Below are positions 26,469-35,117 of a DNA stretch of 64,000 nt, piece by piece. How positions within the stretch are numbered: position 1 is the first letter of the stretch; every line of letters starts with the position of its first letter. The DNA comes from Daejeonella sp. H1SJ63 (lineage in GTDB: Bacteria; Bacteroidota; Bacteroidia; Sphingobacteriales; Sphingobacteriaceae): NCBI RefSeq assembly GCF_029360775.1, contig NZ_JARKMZ010000007.1:282779-346778 (forward strand), read 5' to 3'. Below the pieces are notes generated by a model. That model searched no databases, was not told the origin of the DNA, and was given only the letters and a program-made list of their open reading frames with translations. The position numbers and the translations under genes are program-made.

Positions 26469-27049
26469 AGTCTTTTTTTTATAAATTTAGCAGGCACGCC
26501 CCCGTAAATGGAATATTCTTCTACATTTTTATTCACGAGCGATCCTGCTGCAATTATACTCCCCTTTCCAATCGTTACGTCAGGCAAGATCGTGACATTT
26601 GAGCCTATCCAGACATCATCGTGTATATTTATACATCCTGACTTGTGCCCTTGTGTCCTTATTGGTTGTGCCATATCCAAATAAACATGACTTGAAGTAC
26701 GGATTACCACGTTTGAAGCTATCAGAACATCATTACCAATGATGACTTGTCCACCTTGTGACGAATTGACATTCACATTGTAATTTATACTCACGTTATT
26801 GCCAATTTCTATTGTTCCATTATCGAAAGCAAAAAAGAAATCATTTCCAAAACACGTAAAATTATCTCCGATCGAAATATTTTTCCCTGGCGTTATTTTC
26901 GTATTCGTGCCAATACTCAATTTATCTCCGCAAGTATTCAACTTCAGCTTATAATATATCCGTCTCATAAACATCCCTGTATAGCCAGGAAATCCATTGA
27001 GAAACCATTCTATAAAGCTTGAAAATTCAAATGCAAAAATTTTTAACAT
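26465..27049 (-). CDS. Left-handed beta-helix O-acetyltransferase
   Basis: A 194-residue hexapeptide-repeat acyltransferase. Repeats run from about residue 45 to 180, e.g. IGTNTKI, IGDNFTC, IGNNVSI, IGNDVLI, IGSNVTI and IGKGSII, with SSHVYLD providing the catalytic His region. Relatives acetylate sugar hydroxyl or amino groups using acetyl-CoA. It sits between the KdsB-like copy 1 and the hydroxyacid dehydrogenase, so it probably decorates the same sugar. Confidence 0.87.
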   Translation of the reverse strand: MLKIFAFEFSSFIEWFLNGFPGYTGMFMRRIYYKLKLNTCGDKLSIGTNTKITPGKNISIGDNFTCFGNDFFFAFDNGTIEIGNNVSINYNVNVNSSQGGQVIIGNDVLIASNVVIRTSSHVYLDMAQPIRTQGHKSGCINIHDDVWIGSNVTILPDVTIGKGSIIAAGSLVNKNVEEYSIYGGVPAKFIKKRL

Positions 27050-27071
27050 TAGGAGGCGGTAATCCTATCTT

Positions 27072-27845
27072 TTATAAAACAAGATATCCCTTCAAAAGAA
27101 TATCTGTCCTTAATTTCTCAATTACATTTAACAAATCACTTTCTGTGTCTACCGAATATGATTCTCTATCTGTATACACCATTTTCACTTTCATTCCATT
27201 CTCCAGTATTCTCATCATATCAACAGACTCGATGATTTCCAAAGGCGTTTGTTCGAGTTGATTATACTCAAGAAGAAAATCCCTTTCAAAAGGAATGATA
27301 CAAACCTGTTTATACATTGGGACATTAGATATTCCTTTCTTTCTGGATGGAATAGGTTCACGCGAAAAATAAAGTGCGTATCCAGCTTTATCGACAACTA
27401 CTTTTACTTCATTTGGATCTTCGAATTCTTCAACGCTTAAAATATTAGAGTACAGATTCGAAATCTTGATTTCTTCTACATCCAATAAAGGTTGCACCGC
27501 AGCCTGGATCATTTCAGGCGTTATCATCGGCTCATCACCTTGCAGTAAAACCACAATATCTACTTTTTGACCACTGCTGCTCTCTATATTCAATAATGCT
27601 TCCGCTGTTCTATCAGATGCACGCTCATGTGTATCGGCCGTCATTACAGCCTTTCCACCTATGGATTCAATATAATTGAAGATCTCAAGATCGCAGGTTG
27701 CAACGTATACTTCGCTAAGAAGCTCACTCATTTTACTTCTTTTATAGCAATGCCCGATCATAGGCATCCCCAAAATATCCGCCATAGGCTTACCCGGAAA
27801 CCGGGAAGATGCCATACGGGCGGGAATAATTCCTACAATATTCAT
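27072..27845 (-). CDS. KdsB-like CMP-ulosonic acid synthetase (copy 1)
   Basis: A 257-residue cytidylyltransferase with IIPARMASSRFPGKPMADI, VVLLQGDEPMITPEMI and ALYFSREPIPSRKK, the complete KdsB pattern. It lies 8 bp after the HpcH/HpaI-type aldolase, so carbon-carbon bond formation and activation are paired. It is clearly paralogous to the copy at 20665 but diverged, which argues for two different substrates rather than recent duplication. Confidence 0.87.
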   Translation of the reverse strand: MNIVGIIPARMASSRFPGKPMADILGMPMIGHCYKRSKMSELLSEVYVATCDLEIFNYIESIGGKAVMTADTHERASDRTAEALLNIESSSGQKVDIVVLLQGDEPMITPEMIQAAVQPLLDVEEIKISNLYSNILSVEEFEDPNEVKVVVDKAGYALYFSREPIPSRKKGISNVPMYKQVCIIPFERDFLLEYNQLEQTPLEIIESVDMMRILENGMKVKMVYTDRESYSVDTESDLLNVIEKLRTDILLKGYLVL

Positions 27846-27853
27846 AATTTATA

Positions 27854-28591
27854 TCATTTATGTGTTTTTTTTAACTCTTTCAATTGCGTTCTAGCCATAT
27901 GACCCAAAAAAAGAGTGTCAAGACTAAAGGCAATAAAATTATATCCTTGTTCAATTTTATTTAATACTAATTGAGCATCTGGCTGTATTACATGAAATCC
28001 AATTAGCTTATCATACTTCTTTGCTATCATTTCATAATCAGATAGCGCTTTCTTAACATCGTCATCATCATATTGACCTGGTTTTCCCATTGATCCTGAT
28101 AGATCATAGGGACCAATAAATGTTCCGTCAACACCTTCAACTTGAATGATACTGTCAAGTTCTTTAATTGCATTAATGTGTTCGATCTGAACTATAAGTT
28201 TAATCTCTTTGGATCCGTTATCCCTATAATTTTCAAAACCAAAGCCATATGATTGAGCACGTGCTAAGCCTACTCCCCGTGTTCCTTCAGGAGGATATTT
28301 AACTGCCATGACAGCCTTTTTTGCTTCTTCTTTTGAATTCACCGAAGGGACTATAATTCCATCTGCGCCAGCATCTAATACCCTTTTTATTATTCTAGTA
28401 TTATTTTCTCCTACTCGCACGAATGCTTTAATCCCCTTACTTTGGATGGCCATAATGAGTTGTTGAGCCTCATAATAATCCGTAACCGAATGTTCCATAT
28501 CAACGCAAAGCCAATCAAAGCCAGCATCAGCCATTATCTCTGCAATAGATGGGTGATTTAAAGTTACCCACGAACCAATTGAATATCCCAT
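27854..28591 (-). CDS. HpcH/HpaI-family class II aldolase
   Basis: A 245-residue TIM-barrel aldolase of the 2-keto-3-deoxy-acid type. IGSWVTLNHPSIAEIMADAG, WLCVDMEHS, GADGIIVPSVNS and IVQIEHINAIKEL (metal-binding Glu) with GTFIGPYDLSGSMG are family motifs. Known members reversibly join pyruvate to aldehydes. Placed directly before a KdsB-like gene, the enzyme could make a 3-deoxy-2-ulosonic acid without a KdsA/NeuB condensation. That direction of reaction is inferred. Confidence 0.87.
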   Translation of the reverse strand: MGYSIGSWVTLNHPSIAEIMADAGFDWLCVDMEHSVTDYYEAQQLIMAIQSKGIKAFVRVGENNTRIIKRVLDAGADGIIVPSVNSKEEAKKAVMAVKYPPEGTRGVGLARAQSYGFGFENYRDNGSKEIKLIVQIEHINAIKELDSIIQVEGVDGTFIGPYDLSGSMGKPGQYDDDDVKKALSDYEMIAKKYDKLIGFHVIQPDAQLVLNKIEQGYNFIAFSLDTLFLGHMARTQLKELKKTHK

Positions 28592-28617
28592 AATTTTAAA
28601 CTACTGAGTGTCTGTAC

Positions 28618-30378
28618 TTAAGTTTTACTAATTATATTTTTTAGAGCTTTCTCTACGTCATTTAATAAATTTTCAGGAAGATGACAATATTGCTTTGTAA
28701 AGCTTATCAACACATCTTGCACCTCTTTGCTCATCCACCAATCTCTCACATTATCCCAAACTTTAGCAACATGTTTTGCCGCAGAAGCCGGCGATGGATG
28801 AAAAATGCCAACACGCTCGAGTTCTTCGAAATATGGAATTGCAGAATCTCGCAATTCCCAATGTTCAGTATTCCAATATATTACAGTTGGAATATTCATA
28901 TTAAATGATTCAAGAAAAGTAGTAGCGTTATAGGTGGATATATACATTCGACTTTGAAGAATCAAATCACTCATTTTAGATTGTCCACCATCCAAATGAA
29001 TTTGAGGGAGGCGATCACGCCAACGAGACACTTGTCCCCAACCATAATCATGAGGATATAATCTAACAGTTATGGCTTTCTGAATATGCAGAGGTAAATT
29101 TTCAATAAAAGTAAATTGATCATCTAAATAGTCAAGCCACTGTCTTGAGATAACTGCGCTATATAAAAAATAACTTTGGCGTGGAACAGCACAAGTGACC
29201 AAAATAGCCTTTTTCTGAATATAGTGATTAATATCTAATGGCTTCTTTGAAATTAATTGCCCAATCGGAATAATCTTTGATTCGTTAGACTTGGACCACC
29301 CCCAAGTCAAATAATGGTCGCTAATTTTTATCTCATGATCCTCAATAAACAAACGTTTGCCAATGCCATAATTTCCTCCGTGCTGCCCGATAACTAACGG
29401 AGAACGGCGTTCAACTTTTTCAGCTGCCCATGCCTTGAACACATCATCAGAGTTACAACAGTTACTTGTCCAGATCAATTTCGGCCGCTTTGGCCATGGC
29501 AAGGCCGTGCTGTATTTAATAAGCTCTGAATACCCCTCCAAGTAAACTTTTGGAATTTGTCTAGAGATTAGCGAACGAGCACAAACTTCAAATTGAGACT
29601 TACTTTCACCATCAAGATTCCATTGCCTCATCCTGTTATTCAAAGATGACTTCACCGGTGAAACAGATCTCCATCGTTGAGGTTTTTGTCCCAAGCGCCT
29701 ATAGAGGTTACTTTCATCTTTTTCGGGTAAATATGTAGACAGAAGAAAAACGTCCTCATCCCTTGACGTGAAACTGATAATTTTAGTATAACACCCAGAA
29801 AGAAACCGCTTTACCCGACTTTTTCTGCTAATAGGCTGCGCTATTCCCTTAAAGGCTTGGTAGGGACAACTGATTGTTGAAATTGAAGGAAAATATAAAA
29901 GTATTTCTGAATAAAGAAAATGATTCCATTCATCTCCGGTAAACAACCTGATAAAATCAACAAAGTCATTTGGAACCAGATGTTCTTCGTTCATGATAAG
30001 CACAACTGTTTCGTTTATGTCAAATTGCCTAACTGCTTGTTCAATTGAATACCACCGGTCAAATAACATTTGAACAAAGTAGGCTAGCCATGGTCCAACC
30101 AATATACGCCAGTAACGTAAATCGTGACTAACTCCGTGAATTTGGTTGAGCTTTATTGAAAGATCAGCCAAGAGAACTTCATAGAAGTCCTGCAGGTATT
30201 GATAATCAGATTCAAGTTTAGCTCTGTCATCCCAATGATAAGGTAATACTTGAGCTTCCATCTGTGACCACTGTTCCTTCCTGGAATAAAGCTTACACCA
30301 TTCACCCAAAAATAAAACCGGTTCGTTATCACGCCAGGTCTCTTCTAGGGCTGTGGTAATTAAAAAACGTTTTACCAT
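28618..30378 (-). CDS. LIC12162-family putative transferase
   Basis: A 586-residue cytoplasmic protein. The N-terminus LITTALEETWRDNEPVLFLG and later the stretch around YDDWEYHW-like region (VLPYHWDDRAKLESDYQYL) match, from memory, the LIC12162 family first noted in Leptospira surface-sugar loci. The C-terminus has IVIGQHGG-like PLVIGQHGGNYGIGKRL and MYISTYNATTFLESFNMNIP, resembling the donor site of GT-B transferases. It overlaps the upstream SDR by 7 bp. Likely role: transfer of the CMP-activated acid made by neighbouring genes. Function is not experimentally settled to my knowledge. Confidence 0.78.
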   Translation of the reverse strand: MVKRFLITTALEETWRDNEPVLFLGEWCKLYSRKEQWSQMEAQVLPYHWDDRAKLESDYQYLQDFYEVLLADLSIKLNQIHGVSHDLRYWRILVGPWLAYFVQMLFDRWYSIEQAVRQFDINETVVLIMNEEHLVPNDFVDFIRLFTGDEWNHFLYSEILLYFPSISTISCPYQAFKGIAQPISRKSRVKRFLSGCYTKIISFTSRDEDVFLLSTYLPEKDESNLYRRLGQKPQRWRSVSPVKSSLNNRMRQWNLDGESKSQFEVCARSLISRQIPKVYLEGYSELIKYSTALPWPKRPKLIWTSNCCNSDDVFKAWAAEKVERRSPLVIGQHGGNYGIGKRLFIEDHEIKISDHYLTWGWSKSNESKIIPIGQLISKKPLDINHYIQKKAILVTCAVPRQSYFLYSAVISRQWLDYLDDQFTFIENLPLHIQKAITVRLYPHDYGWGQVSRWRDRLPQIHLDGGQSKMSDLILQSRMYISTYNATTFLESFNMNIPTVIYWNTEHWELRDSAIPYFEELERVGIFHPSPASAAKHVAKVWDNVRDWWMSKEVQDVLISFTKQYCHLPENLLNDVEKALKNIISKT

Positions 30379-31193
30379 GCGGTTCTGCCTCCGTCAGCAG
30401 CGATCACGGCCCCATTAATATAGCTTGATGCCTGACTAAGTAAAAATATCAATAATCCCTGATACTCATTTTTAAGTGCCATCCTGTTCATCGGTATCCT
30501 TTTTCTCACCTCACTCATAAAAAGCTCGTTCTGATTATTTTCAACGCCACCCGGGCAGATTGCGTTGCATCTGACATTACGCTCGGCCCAGTAAGTGGCC
30601 ACATATCTCGTCATCCCTATCAGGCCCGTCTTTACAACAGAATATGTAATCGGTTTTACCGGCTGCTGCTCTTCCTTCAACCCTTCAACTCGATATAAAC
30701 GCTGGTCGGGGGCAATTAAGCCGAGGTCAGAAGATATATTTACTATGCTGCCGCCAGCACTATTTCTGGATATTTCATAACCATAATATTTTAAACAAAG
30801 GAAAGATCCTTTCAATCCAACTTCAAGATCATCATCCCATATTTGACTCGAAAAGTACTCTAGTCTGGAAAAATTCTTTTCAGCTGAATCCTCGACTTTG
30901 GGATTGTTTGCTGCATTATTAACTAAACCATCTATTTTGCCAAATTCCTTTATTATTTCCCTGCAATTGTTCTTAATTGCCTCTTCCCTGGTAATATTTA
31001 CGGAATATCCTTTACAGTTTACTCCAAAAGTATCCCGTAGGTATAGTGCTTGTTCATCTAAAACGGCCTGATTTAGATCTAATAAAACAGGGATTCCTCC
31101 GTATAGTGCAATAGCCTCGGCATGTTGACGTCCTAACAAACCTGAGGCGCCTGTAATTACAATTACCTTACCCTCTAAAGAAAACAAATCCAT
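30372..31193 (-). CDS. Short-chain dehydrogenase/reductase
   Basis: A classical SDR of 273 residues: VIVITGASGLLGRQHAEAI at the cofactor site, LVNNAANNPK (NNAG-like), NISSDLGLIAP (Ser), TYSVVKTGLIG (Tyr-x-x-x-Lys) and CNAICPGGVE. It resembles PtmA-type reductases found with legionaminic and related nonulosonic acid genes. The upstream partner is another SDR 5 bp away. Confidence 0.85.
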   Translation of the reverse strand: MDLFSLEGKVIVITGASGLLGRQHAEAIALYGGIPVLLDLNQAVLDEQALYLRDTFGVNCKGYSVNITREEAIKNNCREIIKEFGKIDGLVNNAANNPKVEDSAEKNFSRLEYFSSQIWDDDLEVGLKGSFLCLKYYGYEISRNSAGGSIVNISSDLGLIAPDQRLYRVEGLKEEQQPVKPITYSVVKTGLIGMTRYVATYWAERNVRCNAICPGGVENNQNELFMSEVRKRIPMNRMALKNEYQGLLIFLLSQASSYINGAVIAADGGRTAW

Positions 31194-31198
31194 AGTAA

Positions 31199-31963
31199 TT
31201 AAAAACTTATTGTTTGTCCACCATCTATAACAAAACAGCCACCGGTAATAAATGCAGCTCTGGATGAACTTAAAAATAAAACCAAATCACTTACTTCCTC
31301 GGGCAGCCCAAAACGTTTCAGAGGCACTTTTTCGTTAAGCATTAATGCAACTTTTTCAGGATTTTCCTGCATCTTATTCCCCCATGTGCCCTCTTCGACA
31401 AAAATATTGCCCGGCGCTACTACATTTACCCGAACATCCGGCGCCAGCCTATGGGATAACGTTTTTGAAAAAGATATGAGGGCTGCTTTCGCAATACTAT
31501 ATTCAGTAGGCGCACCAATGAATTCTAATCCTGCAATGGATGAAATAAATATCATGGTTCCTTTGGATTTGACTAATGATCCCGAAAACACCCTTGCCGC
31601 ATTTAAGGAAGATGTGAAATTAGTATTCCAGCATAGCTCCCAATCCCGCTTTTCGTTAATGGGTAGTAAAGGACTTTTCCCGCTTCCCACATTTGATACT
31701 AAAATATCAATAGTATTATTGCTATTCGTAAGAATTTCAGAGTAACAAGCAGAAAGCGATTGTTCATCAGTTACATCGCATTGATAAAAAAAACCTTTGC
31801 CTGGATATTGTTTTGTTTGCTTACTGACTAAAGCTTTCCCAGGGCTTCTGGAAATTATATGGACGTTAGCACCTTCGTCAAGGAAGCCCTGAGCAATAGA
31901 TAAACCTATACCCTTGGTACCCCCTGTAATCACCACGTTCTTATTATTTAATTCTAAATCCAT
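31199..31963 (-). CDS. Short-chain dehydrogenase/reductase
   Basis: A classical SDR of about 254 residues starting MDLELNNKNVVITGGTKGIG. I use ATG at 31961-31963; an upstream ATG at 32018-32020 would add 19 residues and overlap the NeuA-like gene by 37 bp. Active-site motifs are LVSNVGSGKSP, FISSIAGLEFIG and EYSIAKAALISF (Tyr-x-x-x-Lys), then VNVVAPGNI. The paired SDRs after a CMP-sugar synthetase suggest reduction of a nonulosonate or its precursor. Confidence 0.84.
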   Translation of the reverse strand: MDLELNNKNVVITGGTKGIGLSIAQGFLDEGANVHIISRSPGKALVSKQTKQYPGKGFFYQCDVTDEQSLSACYSEILTNSNNTIDILVSNVGSGKSPLLPINEKRDWELCWNTNFTSSLNAARVFSGSLVKSKGTMIFISSIAGLEFIGAPTEYSIAKAALISFSKTLSHRLAPDVRVNVVAPGNIFVEEGTWGNKMQENPEKVALMLNEKVPLKRFGLPEEVSDLVLFLSSSRAAFITGGCFVIDGGQTISF

Positions 31964-31983
31964 CTCTTGAGTTTGGCGGAGTT

Positions 31984-32664
31984 TTAATGGATCAAAAACT
32001 CTTTCATTAATGCCGAACACATCTTTAAATCCTCCTGAGAGTCAATTTCAAACATTTTCCAAAACTCCATTTCAACGATTCCGATACTGCTTCCAAACCG
32101 ATTATTATTCGCCCTTAGAACTTCCGGCCTAAACATATAGAATGAGCCATTTTCAATATATTGCTTTGGAATATCCTGTCTCCTTTTCCTGTTACGCCAA
32201 TCATAGTTGACACTATCCAACTGACCAGCGGTGTTTTTTTGCCAGAAGAATAAATCTTCTGCTACACTGCAAGAAAAGAAAGAATCATATATTCCTTCCG
32301 ATGCGTTTTTAATTCCTAAAGCAATGTCCTTAGCCTCCCTCAGGGGAGAAGTTACCTGAGGAGCAAGTACCCAGTCAATAATTTCAGTCTGTCCAATAAA
32401 GTCTATCGCGTGCAACCAGCCTTTTTCAGAGGTAGCAAAATCATCAGAAATATCGTCAGGGCGTTTAATTGATTTTGCGCCATATTGTTCTGAAACCTTC
32501 AATATTTCATCGGAATCGGAACTTACCCATACGGAATTTGCTCCTCCAGCGATACAATTCTCAATAGTCCAGGCAATAAGTGGTTTACCACAAAAATCAA
32601 TTATGTTCTTTTTAGGTATTCCCTTTGAACCACCCCTTGCTAATATAATAGCTACTGTATTCAT
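31984..32664 (-). CDS. neuA: NeuA-like acylneuraminate cytidylyltransferase
   Basis: Activates a nonulosonic acid with CTP. The 226 residues start MNTVAIILARGGSKGIPKKNI, the NeuA nucleotide-binding signature, followed by DFCGKPLIAWTIENC and LAPQVTSPLREAKDI. ENGSFYMFRP is typical for this family. The start overlaps the isomerase stop by 4 bp. The partner condensing enzyme is probably the NeuB fusion at 35118. The precise nonulosonate is not readable from sequence. Confidence 0.9.
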   Translation of the reverse strand: MNTVAIILARGGSKGIPKKNIIDFCGKPLIAWTIENCIAGGANSVWVSSDSDEILKVSEQYGAKSIKRPDDISDDFATSEKGWLHAIDFIGQTEIIDWVLAPQVTSPLREAKDIALGIKNASEGIYDSFFSCSVAEDLFFWQKNTAGQLDSVNYDWRNRKRRQDIPKQYIENGSFYMFRPEVLRANNNRFGSSIGIVEMEFWKMFEIDSQEDLKMCSALMKEFLIH

Positions 32665-33488
32665 TTATTAAGATAATTATTTTTAAACCAATCTAATTGC
32701 TGCTTGAAAATTGAGCGGCCTTCATCGTCTCTATAGGCCTGCATGATAATGGGTCCTTGATAATCTATGGTTCCGAGCGCTTTAAAAAAAGCATTAAAGT
32801 CAGTATCACCCGTTCCAAGTACTACAGATCCTCCGCCCAGTTTCCTATCTTTAATATGTATATCTGAAATTCTGCTACCGTAGCACTCAAACTCCTCTAT
32901 TGGATTATAACCCAGAGAAGCGCTATTCCCCGTATCATAATTAACAGTTACATATTCAGATGGAAGTTTATCGAGCAAAGTCGCAAAATAATATGGATTT
33001 AAATCTGTTTCAAGTGATAAGTTAATTCTTAAATTTTCTGCCTTCTCGATCAATGGATCTAAATTGATAATCAATCGGTCAACAGCAGCAGCATTTCCTA
33101 GCGATGACTGATCAACACAAGGGATAACTATGTCTCTAACTCCAAGTGAATAACAGTTATCGAGTAGGCTCGACAGAATTTTTTTGCTATTTGCGGAAAT
33201 AAATTTATCCTCATTATGAATCGGCGCCTCCATAAAATAATCTGCACAAACCGACAATACCTTAATTCCTGTCTTTTGTGTGATCTTAAGTATTTCATCA
33301 ACGCCTGATGAACTTAATAATGGGTTTTGATCCGCATCATTAAAATCGAGAATAAACTCAATACATGAAAGATTAAGATCCGCGGCTATTTTAAACTCAT
33401 CCTGCCAATAACCTAAGGGATGTGCCTGATAACGGCCTAGATATTTTGGCAGCAGTCTGCCCTGCATAACTCCTAATTCAAAAGCCAT
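32661..33488 (-). CDS. Sugar phosphate isomerase/epimerase (AP endonuclease 2 fold)
   Basis: A 275-residue xylose-isomerase-like TIM barrel: LGVMQGRLLPKYLGRYQAHP at the N-terminus, CIEFILDF, VIPCVDQS, LSLETDLNPYYF (metal Glu), VNYDTGNSASLG and DIHIKDRKLGGGSV. It lies between gmhA and the NeuA-like gene. Homologues occur beside NeuA/NeuB in several O-antigen loci. A role in epimerising a sugar or sugar phosphate precursor is likely. The same fold is fused to NeuB at 35118. Confidence 0.83.
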   Translation of the reverse strand: MAFELGVMQGRLLPKYLGRYQAHPLGYWQDEFKIAADLNLSCIEFILDFNDADQNPLLSSSGVDEILKITQKTGIKVLSVCADYFMEAPIHNEDKFISANSKKILSSLLDNCYSLGVRDIVIPCVDQSSLGNAAAVDRLIINLDPLIEKAENLRINLSLETDLNPYYFATLLDKLPSEYVTVNYDTGNSASLGYNPIEEFECYGSRISDIHIKDRKLGGGSVVLGTGDTDFNAFFKALGTIDYQGPIIMQAYRDDEGRSIFKQQLDWFKNNYLNK

Positions 33489-33494
33489 TTAAGC

Positions 33495-34070
33495 TTAATT
33501 TTTAAAATATGCAGTCTCCACTAAAGCACAAAGTATATGCCCCAGAAGGATATGACCTTCCTGAATCCTTTCCGTGCGTAGAGACGGTATTTTTATAGAC
33601 TCACACTGATCCAGCAGTTTGCCTCCGGTTTTCCCTGTAAGAGCTACAGTTTTAATATTTTTTCTTTTTGCTATAGAAATTGCCTTCAAAATATTGGGAC
33701 TATTTCCACTGGTTGTAATGGGAATAAAAACATCCTTGTCAGTTCCTAATACATCAAGTTCCCGTGCGAATACCTCCTCATAACCATAATCATTTCCTAT
33801 CGCGCTCATCGATGAACTATTTGTACCCAAAGCCAGCGATGCAAGGGGAGCTCTGTCAAACTGCAATCTTGAAACAAACTCCGCCGATAAATGTTGCGAA
33901 TCGGCAAAGCTTCCGCCATTCCCAGCAAAGATTATCTTACCACCATTTCGTAAAGCATTAAGACAGGCGAGGGCAAGGTCTTCAAGTTGGCTATGAATTA
34001 ACTTCTCATTTAAAATAGCCTGGTGAACTTCAACTGCCGCAAGTAAATCTAACTCTATTTGTTTCTTCAT
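33495..34070 (-). CDS. gmhA: Phosphoheptose isomerase (GmhA, SIS domain)
   Basis: Converts sedoheptulose-7-phosphate to heptose-7-phosphate. The protein starts MKKQIELDLLAAVEVHQAIL; I use ATG at 34068-34070, which overlaps the upstream stop by one base, rather than the longer frame to 34142. AGNGGSFADSQHLSAEFV is the GmhA core with its catalytic Glu, PLASLALGTNSSSMSAIGND binds phosphate, and QEGHILLGHILCALVE contains the catalytic His. With HddA, GmhB and HddC in the same locus it completes GDP-heptose synthesis. Confidence 0.93.
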   Translation of the reverse strand: MKKQIELDLLAAVEVHQAILNEKLIHSQLEDLALACLNALRNGGKIIFAGNGGSFADSQHLSAEFVSRLQFDRAPLASLALGTNSSSMSAIGNDYGYEEVFARELDVLGTDKDVFIPITTSGNSPNILKAISIAKRKNIKTVALTGKTGGKLLDQCESIKIPSLRTERIQEGHILLGHILCALVETAYFKN

Positions 34071-35059
34071 TATTTTGTATTGCTTTTGAATCGATAAGGC
34101 GTAGGAGCATCTGACCCACCCGAGCCATCTGTCGTATTCCATGTTTTTATTTGAGTTGCAATATCGACACCGGTATTAGAAGACCACTGATTTAATAAAG
34201 CATTAAATACTTTCCCCACTTGCCCGTCTCCGATAGCAAGTCCATTTAATTTAGTAACAGGAAGCATGCAAAATGGCGTGCCCGTCATAAAAGCCTCGTC
34301 GGCAGTATAAACATCGTACGGATCAATGTTTTTCTCGACAACTTCTAAGCCTAATTGAGGACAAAGCTCTTTCATAACATACTCTCTGGAAATACCTCTT
34401 AATATATTTCGTCCCTCAGGAGTAATTACTTTGTTATCCTTTATTATGAAGAAATTATCCCCAGTGCCTTCAGAAATGTAACCGGACGTATCCAACAAAA
34501 GGGCCCAATTGTCTTCACCAGCAACTTGTGAGGCTTCAATATTTGCCATCAGATAGAAAATCCTACTTCTGTTTTTTATTTTTGGATCGAGTAACTCAGC
34601 TGGTATGGCCCGTTGGGAAGTAATTACTGCATTTATTCCTTTATTAAATAAATGTCCCATTCCGGCAACTGTCCACCGCAGAGGAAAATCTGCAATCACT
34701 ACATTGGGGCCTTTATGCAATCCTTCCACTCTTTGGTAGATACCCAGAGTACCTCGCGATACGTCGATCATTAAACGATGCTCATCATCTGATCCAAATA
34801 AATGGTCGTTTGCTTCAATGGTCTCATAACAATGCTTTTCCATTTGCTCCATAGTCATTTCTAAGGGTATACGCAGAATTTTTAACCCATAGTATAACCT
34901 TTCTAAATGCTCACGAAGCTTGAACTGTTTTTTGTTGAATGACCGTGTCATTTCAAAAACCATGTCCCCAAACATAAGAGCAGAATCATAAACTGAAATT
35001 TTTGCTTCTGCTTCTGGGATGAGTTTTCCGTTCATCCAAATTAGTCTTCCACTATCCAT
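34070..35059 (-). CDS. Class IV aminotransferase (D-amino acid/branched-chain type)
   Basis: A PLP fold-type IV transaminase of 329 residues. IWMNGKLIPEAEAKISVYDSA is the standard N-terminus, PKIKNRSRIFY contains the likely PLP Lys, SEGTGDNFFIIKD the phosphate/PLP motif, and AFMTGTPFCMLPV the closing loop. These enzymes aminate 2-keto acids rather than sugar nucleotides. Its place between the NeuB fusion and gmhA is curious: it could make a D-amino acid substituent or aminate a keto-acid precursor. No close sugar precedent comes to mind. Confidence 0.85.
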   Translation of the reverse strand: MDSGRLIWMNGKLIPEAEAKISVYDSALMFGDMVFEMTRSFNKKQFKLREHLERLYYGLKILRIPLEMTMEQMEKHCYETIEANDHLFGSDDEHRLMIDVSRGTLGIYQRVEGLHKGPNVVIADFPLRWTVAGMGHLFNKGINAVITSQRAIPAELLDPKIKNRSRIFYLMANIEASQVAGEDNWALLLDTSGYISEGTGDNFFIIKDNKVITPEGRNILRGISREYVMKELCPQLGLEVVEKNIDPYDVYTADEAFMTGTPFCMLPVTKLNGLAIGDGQVGKVFNALLNQWSSNTGVDIATQIKTWNTTDGSGGSDAPTPYRFKSNTK

Positions 35060-35117
35060 ATATATTATTTAATTTTTAAAAAACCTATAAACCAGGTATC
35101 TGTTTTTAGTCCCAGGG

